Shown piece after piece: positions 1-5,635 of a DNA stretch of 7,231 nucleotides. Under the pieces are notes generated by a model. That model was not told where the DNA came from, did not search any database, and worked only from the letters and a program-made list of their open reading frames with translations. This DNA is from Prolixibacteraceae bacterium (GTDB taxonomy: Bacteria > Bacteroidota > Bacteroidia > Bacteroidales > Prolixibacteraceae), in assembly GCA_003450125.1 (NCBI GenBank), contig DMFR01000140.1, forward strand, positions 1,738 to 8,968, read 5' to 3'. Position 1 is the stretch's first letter, and every line of letters begins with the position of its first letter. Made by a program: the position numbers and the translations under genes.

Positions 1-816
1 CAGACCAAAAGCTATGATCCTTGTATAAGTCCTGTAAAAATTATAGATCATTACAAGAAAGTAAAGGAAAAAGATCCGGATCATCCCTTTTACCTGAACC
101 TTGGTCAGGGAGTTTCCTATACCGACTGGGTAGGACGAGGTGAATGCAAAGGAAAAACAGATCTGTATCCGGTTGCAAACAATGGCTATTTGAAGGGTTG
201 CGATATTGCATCTTTTGACATATACCCGGTCAACAGCAATGACCCAAAGGTAAACAACAATTTATGGATGGTGGCAAAAGGCATTGACAGTCTGAGAGTT
301 TGGTGCAAGGACAGCAAGCCGGTATTTACCTGGATTGAAACCACCCAGATAGGCCAGGATTCTCCCAGAAAGCCAACCCCTCAAGAGGTAAGGACACAGG
401 TATGGATGGCTATCATCCATGGCGCCAAAGGCATCGGGTATTTCTGTCATTCATTTTATCCGGCTTCTGATGAAGCAGCACTCCTTCACGATAAAGGGAT
501 GCTGGCTGCGGTAAAAGAAATAAACAGGCAAATCACCTCACTGGCTGAGGTAATCAATAGCGCCAGCCAACCAAACTACGCAAAGGTGAAAAGCAGCAAT
601 AAAAATGTGCCCATTGATTGGATGAACAAGGAAGATGAAAATAGCAAATACATCTTTGCTGTTGGCATGAGAAATGAGCCAACTGATGCAACATTTAAGG
701 TAATTTCAGGAAAAAGTGTGGAAGTAGTTGGAGAGAATAGAACGATAAAGATTTCCAAAGGGCAATTTGAGGATCATTTCGAAGGGTATGGTGTCCACAT
801 GTATAAAATCAGGTGA
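1..816 (+). CDS. glycoside-hydrolase-like TIM-barrel protein, C-terminal part (5' partial)
   Basis: The reading frame is open from base 1 to the TGA at 814-816, giving 271 residues; the true start lies upstream. The visible part looks like the second half of a clan GH-A-like TIM barrel. There is a strand-like FYLNLGQG (residues 30-37), then DIASFDIYP (68-76), then PVFTWIETTQ (107-116), where E113 sits as a strand-7 nucleophile would. TPQEVRTQVWMAIIHGAKGIGYF (126-148) resembles the final barrel helix and strand 8 of GH42-like proteins. From about residue 185 to the end (VHMYKIR) the sequence looks like a beta-sandwich domain. The partner acid/base glutamate would be upstream and cannot be seen. 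Substrate is unknown; in Bacteroidota such proteins usually act on polysaccharides in the periplasm or outside the cell, but the signal peptide is outside the window. The internal TTG at 190 is not a real start. It could instead be a non-catalytic barrel protein. The fold call is fairly good, the specificity unknown. Confidence 0.7.
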   Translation, partial: QTKSYDPCISPVKIIDHYKKVKEKDPDHPFYLNLGQGVSYTDWVGRGECKGKTDLYPVANNGYLKGCDIASFDIYPVNSNDPKVNNNLWMVAKGIDSLRVWCKDSKPVFTWIETTQIGQDSPRKPTPQEVRTQVWMAIIHGAKGIGYFCHSFYPASDEAALLHDKGMLAAVKEINRQITSLAEVINSASQPNYAKVKSSNKNVPIDWMNKEDENSKYIFAVGMRNEPTDATFKVISGKSVEVVGENRTIKISKGQFEDHFEGYGVHMYKIR

Positions 817-2602
817 TTATTCCCATTTTTCTCATCAGGAAAGTTGCATTCATGGTACTGGTCACTCCATCCCTTAGCAGATAATCAAACTGCAGCTCAT
901 CACCTGAAAGGTTCACATCAAAGCATTGGTTTTTAATGATTATAGGGTAGCTTTCTGCCAGCTCTGTCAGTTTCAGATCGTGAGTAGCCACCATACAATG
1001 CGTCTTAAGGTGAATCAGCTGCTTGAGCAATTCAACAGAGCCGCTCAGCTTGTCAATCGAGTTGGTGCCTTTCAGCATCTCGTCAATGATAATAAAAAGG
1101 TTCTCACCTTGATGTAGCAGTTCAAGCATATATTTCAAACGCAGCAACTCGGCATAAAAATACGATTCATCTTTCATCAAATTGTCTGTTGTGCGCATGT
1201 GGGTAAACAAACGGACAGGAGAAAAACAAAAAGCCGAAGCACAAACTTTACAGCCTTGGGAGGCAAGAATCATGTTAATGGCCACCGTACGCAAAAAGGT
1301 GCTTTTACCGGCCATATTGGCCCCTGTAATGATCACAATCTGTTCCTCATTGCTCAGATGAAAAGGATTGTCAATTCTTTTCTCTTTGGCAATCAATGGA
1401 TGCCCCAGGTTTTCAGCCTGAATGGTAAAACCTTCAGAATGGATGGTTGGTACTACCCATTCAGGATGGTTATAATTCAAGTTCGACAAACTGATCAATG
1501 CATCAAATTCGGCAATTACATCAAACCATTCTTTCAATTGTGAGCCATAACTATTTTGCCATTTGTGCATCCGATAGATACAGCGGATATCCCACAGCAG
1601 GAGTGAATCAAGGGCAAACCCGACGAGTATGTTCTGCCTGTAATCCAATTCATTGAGTATCTTTTGAAGCGAGGAAGTAATCTGACTGGCAGGCTTTCCA
1701 TGGTTGTAAAGTTTACTCTTTTGATGAACCAGATACTCAGACTGAAATTCCTTCTTCTCAATAAGCAACAGCAAATCAGAATATTGATTGAGCAGCTTGG
1801 TCTTTACCCCAAAAGCTTTACCAAATATACCAATTGTTCGTGAATAATTAAGGAACAGGATCCATTGTACCAAAATGGCCAGGTAGAAAAACGAATTTGG
1901 TATAAAGTCAAAAACACTCAGTGCACCCAGCAATAAAGTAAGGGCCGGAATGATTGCGAGAACGATTTTCAGGAAAGAAGTATGTTTCAATTGGAGAGTT
2001 TCATTCTCCAAAAAAACAAGTTCAGCAGAATCTTTTCTTTCGGTATTTCGACCAGTAGCAAGGAATTGCTGACGCCAATCAAGACAAGCAGCCAATTCAT
2101 TGATGGCCGATTGCTTTTGATGGATAGTCTCTGCAGCAGGATTGCTTTGTTGGATATATCCTGCCATTTTGTTCTTTCCCCCTGACGTGATGGTGCGGTT
2201 CAGAAACTGAAAGAAGGAGCTCTCACCGAACAGATCAAGATCATAAGAGAAGTCATGATTAGGATAAATGAATTCATTTCCAGGATCAAAGGCGCTGAAG
2301 TCGCGATGCATTGCCCTGATCTCATGGGTATTTATATCCACCAGATTCTGGTAATATTTCAGTAGCCTTTCGGTGATAACTGATTGTTTGACCATCCAGA
2401 AAAAAGCAGACAGACAGATCAACACAAGGGTCCATCCGATTAAGTGACTGATGGGCATCAGGTAGATAAAAACTGGTATGACAGATAAAAAAGCAGCAAG
2501 CCGAAGCCATGACAAATTGCGAAGCTTAAACCTGTTTTGATCCAACTTCTGCTGATATCGATTGACTAAAAGCTCATAATGAGCAATGAGTTCCTGCTCC
2601 AT
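809..2602 (-). CDS. membrane-anchored MutS-like ATPase
   Basis: A 597-residue protein with the C-terminal ATPase of the MutS superfamily. The Walker A is GANMAGKST (427-435), the MutS signature segment lies around TTDNLMKDESYFYAELLRL (471-489), the Walker B is LFIIIDE (502-508), and the H-loop is ATHD with H541. Residues about 120-170 (DLFGESSFFQFLNRT onward) resemble the start of the MutS core/lever domain III. The N-terminal mismatch-reading domain of true MutS is absent, and so is a C-terminal Smr nuclease as in MutS2. Four hydrophobic segments are visible: about 33-50, 54-70, 211-230 and 233-253, i.e. two hairpins, the second inserted in the lever region. This suggests an inner-membrane protein with the ATPase in the cytoplasm. 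It is usually annotated as a MutS-family mismatch repair protein in Bacteroidota, but classical mismatch repair is doubtful. It begins 15 bp after obgE and is probably cotranscribed with it. Its TGA overlaps the end of the convergent hydrolase gene. Confidence 0.88.
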   Translation of the reverse strand: MEQELIAHYELLVNRYQQKLDQNRFKLRNLSWLRLAAFLSVIPVFIYLMPISHLIGWTLVLICLSAFFWMVKQSVITERLLKYYQNLVDINTHEIRAMHRDFSAFDPGNEFIYPNHDFSYDLDLFGESSFFQFLNRTITSGGKNKMAGYIQQSNPAAETIHQKQSAINELAACLDWRQQFLATGRNTERKDSAELVFLENETLQLKHTSFLKIVLAIIPALTLLLGALSVFDFIPNSFFYLAILVQWILFLNYSRTIGIFGKAFGVKTKLLNQYSDLLLLIEKKEFQSEYLVHQKSKLYNHGKPASQITSSLQKILNELDYRQNILVGFALDSLLLWDIRCIYRMHKWQNSYGSQLKEWFDVIAEFDALISLSNLNYNHPEWVVPTIHSEGFTIQAENLGHPLIAKEKRIDNPFHLSNEEQIVIITGANMAGKSTFLRTVAINMILASQGCKVCASAFCFSPVRLFTHMRTTDNLMKDESYFYAELLRLKYMLELLHQGENLFIIIDEMLKGTNSIDKLSGSVELLKQLIHLKTHCMVATHDLKLTELAESYPIIIKNQCFDVNLSGDELQFDYLLRDGVTSTMNATFLMRKMGIIT

Positions 2603-2617
2603 AGCTTAGAATTATCA

Positions 2618-3613
2618 TTACTGCTTGCTATTCAGGATTTGCCAGATTTTATCTTTCAGTCCAAGAATCCCCTCACCCGTTATGGAAGAAATAAATAGAT
2701 GCGGAATATCCTTCAGAACTTCTGATATCTCGGTTTTTAGCTCTTCATCCAGAAAATCGCTTTTACTGATGACCAGGAACCGTTCTTTATCGAGCAATTC
2801 AGGATTGTACTTTTCCAATTCGTTCATCAGAATAAAATATTCTTTCCGATAATCCTTCGTATCTGCAGGAACCATGAACAAAAGCATGGAGTTGCGTTCG
2901 ATATGTCGCAGGAAACGAAGTCCCAGACCCTTGCCCTCATGAGCGCCTTCAATAATCCCCGGGATATCAGCCATTACAAAGGATTGGTTATCGCGATAAC
3001 TTACAATTCCCAAATTGGGGACCAATGTGGTAAATGGATAATCGCCAATTTTTGGTTTGGCAGCTGAAACAACTGATAGTAAGGTTGATTTTCCAGCACT
3101 TGGGAAACCAACGAGGCCCACATCAGCCAATATCTTTAATTCAAGCGTATAATAGCCTTCAATCAATTCTTCACCCGGTTGTGCAAAGCGGGGTGTTTGC
3201 TGTGTAGGGGATTTAAAATGAGTATTTCCCAAACCTCCGCGTCCTCCCTGAACCAGAATATGCGATTCGCCTTCCTGGGTAATTTCAAAGAGGAACTCTC
3301 CGGTTTCAGCATCCTTGGCCATGGTTCCCAATGGAACATCCAGAATTACATCTTCACCATCGGCGCCTGTACTGCATTGCTTTCCACCAGATCCACCATG
3401 ACCTGCGAAAACATGCTTACGGTATTTCAGATGAAGAAGGGTCCACATCTGGGCATTTCCCCTTAAGATAATATGCCCACCACGTCCTCCATCGCCACCA
3501 TCCGGGCCGCCTTTGGGTTCAGACTTCTCTCTCCTTAAATGAGTCGATCCGGGGCCGCCATTTCCGGATTTACAAAATATCTTAACGTAATCTACAAAAT
3601 TGGTATCTGCCAT
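2618..3613 (-). CDS. obgE: Obg-family GTPase (ribosome assembly, ppGpp-linked)
   Basis: A 331-residue essential-type GTPase acting in late large-subunit ribosome assembly and growth control. The glycine-rich Obg fold occupies residues 1-160, with many GG turns (KSGNGGPGS near 15, GGPDGGDGGRGGH at 35-47, GGRGGLGNTHF at 123-133). The G domain follows: G1 GFPSAGKST (169-177), G2 FTT (194-196), G3 DIPG (216-219), G4 SKSD (283-286) in place of the usual NKxD, and G5 SSI (309-311). The protein ends about 20 residues after G5, so it lacks the C-terminal OCT extension found in longer homologues such as those of Bacillus (about 430 residues); this short form is common. The ATG at 3613 gives the standard Obg N-terminus (MADTNFVDYVKI). 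It lies 171 bp after adk, which leaves room for its own promoter, and 15 bp before the mutS-like gene. No Shine-Dalgarno is visible. Confidence 0.97.
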   Translation of the reverse strand: MADTNFVDYVKIFCKSGNGGPGSTHLRREKSEPKGGPDGGDGGRGGHIILRGNAQMWTLLHLKYRKHVFAGHGGSGGKQCSTGADGEDVILDVPLGTMAKDAETGEFLFEITQEGESHILVQGGRGGLGNTHFKSPTQQTPRFAQPGEELIEGYYTLELKILADVGLVGFPSAGKSTLLSVVSAAKPKIGDYPFTTLVPNLGIVSYRDNQSFVMADIPGIIEGAHEGKGLGLRFLRHIERNSMLLFMVPADTKDYRKEYFILMNELEKYNPELLDKERFLVISKSDFLDEELKTEISEVLKDIPHLFISSITGEGILGLKDKIWQILNSKQ

Positions 3614-3784
3614 TGTAAGGAGTTTAAAGTTCCATGTTGGGAAAAGTCAGTTGACAAGTTTAAAATGAAATATTCATGGGAATAAATTTCATATTTTCAA
3701 CCTCAACTTATGAGAGGCACAAAGATGCACAAAAAAGATGAATGGACAACAATCCAAACACCTTTTGTGTTTATTATGAGAAAC
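3614..3784. other. adk-obgE intergenic region with small repeats and hairpins
   Basis: These 171 bp contain no convincing gene. Three small structures can be seen. First, AAACAC (3756-3761) and GTGTTT (3767-3772) form a perfect 6-bp hairpin with a 5-base loop, 12 nt past the adk stop; it lacks a following T-run on either strand, so it is a poor terminator. Second, GCACAAAGAT (3717-3726) is repeated imperfectly at 3727-3739. Third, GAAATATTC (3667-3675) pairs with GAATAAATTTC (3680-3690) apart from a two-base bulge. On the minus strand TAAACTTG (3662-3655) differs by one base from the Bacteroidota -7 element TAnnTTTG and would give an obgE leader of about 35 nt, but no matching -33 element is seen. 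Promoter function is inference. Confidence 0.35.
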
Positions 3785-4357
3785 TTAAAGTTTACTAACT
3801 GTATCGATCAGCCGATGGGCAATTTCTTCAACAGAACCCATGCCGTCAATTTTAAAGTATTTATTTTGGGCCGAATAATAGTTTGTCAAAGGCAAGGTCT
3901 TTTCATTATAAATGTGAATTCTGTTTTCAATGATTGAAACATCCTGATCATCAGGGCGGCCAGAGGTAATGCCCCTTAAAAGTATGCGTTTGATCAGTTC
4001 ATCTTTATCCACAATAAGGCAAAGCATACCAGACACAGGGGTGCCCATTTCTTCGAGCAGTACGTCAAGTGCCCAAGCCTGCTCGACAGTTCTGGGAAAA
4101 CCATCAAAAATATACCCATTGGCGTTCACATTTTCCTGAAGTATTGATTTGATCATACTAATTACAATCCAATCGGGAGCAAGAAAGCCTCTGTCCATAT
4201 AGCTTTTTGCTTCAATTCCCATTTCAGTTTTTGCAGCAATCTGACTACGTAACAAATCACCTGTGGAAAGATGGATCAATTTGAATTTCTCAATCAGAAA
4301 ATCAGCCTGAGTACCTTTCCCAGCACCAGGGGGGCCAAATAAAACAAGGTTTAACAT
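3785..4357 (-). CDS. adk: adenylate kinase (short-LID form)
   Basis: Cytoplasmic enzyme interconverting ATP + AMP and 2 ADP. The 190-residue protein has the P-loop GPPGAGKGT (8-16), the AMP-binding segment LSTGDLLR (30-37), the DGFPRT motif (85-90, R89 contacting AMP), a LID beginning at R124-R128-G129 with SGRPDD (132-137), and the following conserved R146 (ENR). The LID is short and has no Cys4 or Cys-His zinc cluster, so it belongs to the short class, consistent with 190 rather than about 215 residues. The start MLNLVLFGPP is standard for the family. It follows hpt by 10 bp on the same strand and is almost certainly cotranscribed with it, pairing purine salvage with adenylate balance. All catalytic arginines I can place are present and nothing looks broken. 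Confidence 0.97.
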   Translation of the reverse strand: MLNLVLFGPPGAGKGTQADFLIEKFKLIHLSTGDLLRSQIAAKTEMGIEAKSYMDRGFLAPDWIVISMIKSILQENVNANGYIFDGFPRTVEQAWALDVLLEEMGTPVSGMLCLIVDKDELIKRILLRGITSGRPDDQDVSIIENRIHIYNEKTLPLTNYYSAQNKYFKIDGMGSVEEIAHRLIDTVSKL

Positions 4358-4367
4358 TCAAAAAAGA

Positions 4368-4910
4368 TTACTTTTCGGTTACTTTATAAATATCAATCAA
4401 ATTGCGTCCTCTACCATTATAATCCAGTCCATAGCCAACGATAAAGTCGTTCGGAATTTCCAGTCCAATGTAATCGAGCGGTACTTCTACTTGCAGAGCA
4501 TCAGGCTTTAAAAGCAGGGTAGCAATTTTAACTTCCAATGGGTTTTTACTTAAAATTTGCTCAATGGTTTTGGAAATGGTAATGCCTGAATCAACAATGT
4601 CTTCCAACACAACCACCGTCCGACCTTCCAGGCTCTCGTTGAGTCCAATCAATTCCTTGACTGTACCGGTGGTGGAGGTTCCTGAATAGGAGGCCAGTTT
4701 AACGAACGAAATCTCTGCATCGAGCAAGGAAATGCGTTTGAATATTTCGGCGGCAAACATGAATGAACCGTTCAAAATGCATAGAAACAAAGGATTTTTA
4801 TCTTTTAAATCGTTGTTCATCTTCTCTGCCATTTCTTCTACGATTGCCCTAATCTTTTCATAAGGAATAAAAAGTTCAAACTCTTTGTCTAAAATCGCTA
4901 CGTTTTTCAT
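4368..4910 (-). CDS. hpt: hypoxanthine (guanine) phosphoribosyltransferase
   Basis: Purine salvage enzyme converting hypoxanthine (and probably guanine) plus PRPP to the nucleotide monophosphate in the cytoplasm. The 180 residues match the usual HPRT size. Visible elements are the PPi-loop segment LNGSFMFA (46-53), the flexible loop ending in KLASYSGTSTTG (71-82), the PRPP-binding motif VVVLEDIVDSG (99-109) with E103, D104 and D107, the base-binding K135 (LLLKPDA), and F156-V158 and GYGLDY (159-164) near the C-terminus. Whether it prefers hypoxanthine over guanine cannot be read from sequence. It is the first gene of the minus-strand run and is divergent from purE, so salvage and de novo purine genes share one 129-bp control region. 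Confidence 0.95.
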   Translation of the reverse strand: MKNVAILDKEFELFIPYEKIRAIVEEMAEKMNNDLKDKNPLFLCILNGSFMFAAEIFKRISLLDAEISFVKLASYSGTSTTGTVKELIGLNESLEGRTVVVLEDIVDSGITISKTIEQILSKNPLEVKIATLLLKPDALQVEVPLDYIGLEIPNDFIVGYGLDYNGRGRNLIDIYKVTEK

Positions 4911-4966
4911 TATGCTTTATTTGAAAATAATCACTACTTGTGGAATCTTTTAATCTGATTTTGGCT

Positions 4967-4974
4967 TACTTTTG
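4967..4974 (+). promoter_or_regulatory. candidate purE -7 promoter element
   Basis: TACTTTTG matches the Bacteroidota housekeeping -7 consensus TAnnTTTG exactly. It would place the purE transcription start near 4981, about 60 nt before the ATG at 5040. I see no good TTTG -33 element at the expected distance; the nearest candidate is a weak TTG at 4938-4940, which is too far away. This is a motif match only. Confidence 0.4.
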
Positions 4975-5000
4975 GCCTGAAAAACAAAGCGACAAAGTAA

Positions 5001-5029
5001 CAAAACTAATTTCTATTGAAAAAATCAAA
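5001..5029 (-). promoter_or_regulatory. candidate hpt promoter (-33/-7 type)
   Basis: On the minus strand TAGTTTTG (5008-5001) matches TAnnTTTG, and TTTG (5029-5026) lies 17 bp before it as a possible -33 element, slightly closer than usual. Transcription would start near 4994 and give an hpt leader of about 84 nt. The candidate start lies inside the purE transcript leader, so the two divergent transcripts would overlap by roughly a dozen bases at their 5' ends. It is a motif match, not proof. Confidence 0.4.
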
Positions 5030-5039
5030 TCCTGAAAAG

Positions 5040-5546
5040 ATGGAACCAAGAGTAAGTATCATCATGGGCAGCACCTCCGATTTAGGCGTGATGGAAGCGG
5101 CAGCCAAAGTGCTGGATGAGTTTGAAATCCCCTTTGAAATCAATGCTTTATCGGCTCACCGGACTCCTGAAGCGGTTGAAATATTTGCTAAAGGAGCCAA
5201 ATCTCGTGGTATTCAGGTAATCATTGCCGCTGCCGGCATGGCAGCACATTTGCCGGGCGTAATCGCAGCCATGACGACTCTGCCTGTCATTGGGGTTCCC
5301 ATTAATGCCTCTTTGAATGGATGGGATTCGTTGTTGGCTATTGTTCAAATGCCTCCTGGAATTCCCGTTGCAACAGTTGCTGTTAACGGAGCTCAAAATG
5401 CAGGAATTCTCGCCGCACAGATAATAGCCGTTGGGGATCAGCAAATTGCAGACAAACTGGATATGTTCAAAGAAAACTTAAAAGTCAAAATTGAAAAAGC
5501 CAATCAAGATATTTCTGAAATAAAATTCAAGTTTAAGACCAATTAA
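5040..5546 (+). CDS. purE: N5-carboxyaminoimidazole ribonucleotide mutase (class I PurE)
   Basis: De novo purine synthesis enzyme converting N5-CAIR to CAIR in the cytoplasm; class I PurE forms an octamer and works after PurK. From the ATG at 5040 the protein has 168 residues, the usual size. Motifs: MGSTSD (9-14), SAHRTPE (38-44) with the catalytic histidine at H40 (equivalent to H45 of E. coli), AAGMAAHLPG (64-73) with H70, GVP (85-87), and QMPPGIPVATVAVN (103-116) followed by an NAGILAAQ helix (120-127). The reading frame continues upstream to a TTG at 5016, but the extra eight residues (starting MKKSNPEK) are not part of the family core, and the ATG immediately before EPRVSIIMGS is the natural start. 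The gene stands alone on this strand and ends at a strong terminator. purK is not in the window. Confidence 0.95.
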   Translation: MEPRVSIIMGSTSDLGVMEAAAKVLDEFEIPFEINALSAHRTPEAVEIFAKGAKSRGIQVIIAAAGMAAHLPGVIAAMTTLPVIGVPINASLNGWDSLLAIVQMPPGIPVATVAVNGAQNAGILAAQIIAVGDQQIADKLDMFKENLKVKIEKANQDISEIKFKFKTN

Positions 5547-5575
5547 ACTTGTGTTATTAACAAAATAGTTGTAAC

Positions 5576-5587
5576 TTGTATGTACAA
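5576..5587. repeat. short inverted repeat ahead of the terminator
   Basis: TTGTA (5576-5580) and TACAA (5583-5587) are perfect inverted arms around a 2-base centre. The dyad lies 30 bp after the purE stop, in the only stretch where a promoter or operator for the downstream barrel genes could sit. TACAAT (5583-5588) is also loosely like a sigma70 -10 box, but no partner element is visible. It may be chance in AT-rich DNA. Confidence 0.25.
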
Positions 5588-5591
5588 TATG

Positions 5592-5624
5592 GGCTCCTAA
5601 AAATCTTGCAGGAGCCTTTTTTTT
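5592..5624 (+). terminator. intrinsic terminator after purE
   Basis: GGCTCCT (5592-5598) pairs perfectly with AGGAGCC (5610-5616), giving a 7-bp GC-rich stem with an 11-base loop, followed directly by eight Ts (5617-5624). This is a textbook rho-independent terminator on the plus strand, 45 bp after the purE stop. The T-tract ends only 11 bases before the ATG of the next gene, so it also lies in that gene's leader. The minus strand has no T-run after the stem, so it should not stop transcription from the other side. Confidence 0.9.
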
Positions 5625-5635
5625 GCATGCATGTT

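Noticed and set aside
1199..1543. Plus-strand 114-codon open frame inside the mutS-like gene
   Set aside because: It is antisense to the conserved MutS ATPase region; its length is explained by the opposite strand's codon pattern.
3179..3466. Plus-strand open frame opposite obgE
   Set aside because: It is antisense to the glycine-rich Obg domain, where stop codons on the other strand are rare; no independent signal.
3756..3772. Intrinsic terminator after adk
   Set aside because: The 6-bp stem is AT-rich and no T-run follows on the minus strand, so it does not qualify as an intrinsic terminator.
3710..3937. Plus-strand open frame beginning in the adk-obgE spacer
   Set aside because: Most of it is antisense to adk, whose frame is clearly coding, and the product resembles nothing I recognise.
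5016..5039. TTG start for purE eight codons upstream
   Set aside because: The extra residues are outside the PurE core, and the ATG at 5040 directly precedes the conserved first strand.
4911..5039. Purine riboswitch in the hpt or purE leader
   Set aside because: I looked for a three-way junction with paired loops and saw no GC-rich stems or conserved core; the leader is AT-rich and short.
5148..5444. Minus-strand open frame opposite purE
   Set aside because: It is fully contained in a highly conserved purE; the asparagine- and arginine-rich product looks like a shadow translation.
5576..5635. Longer N-terminus of the barrel protein starting at TTG 5576 or ATG 5627
   Set aside because: The extension would translate through the terminator stem and T-tract and put 20 residues ahead of a clean signal peptide that begins at the ATG at 5636. 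ATG 5627 adds only MHV and is a less likely alternative.
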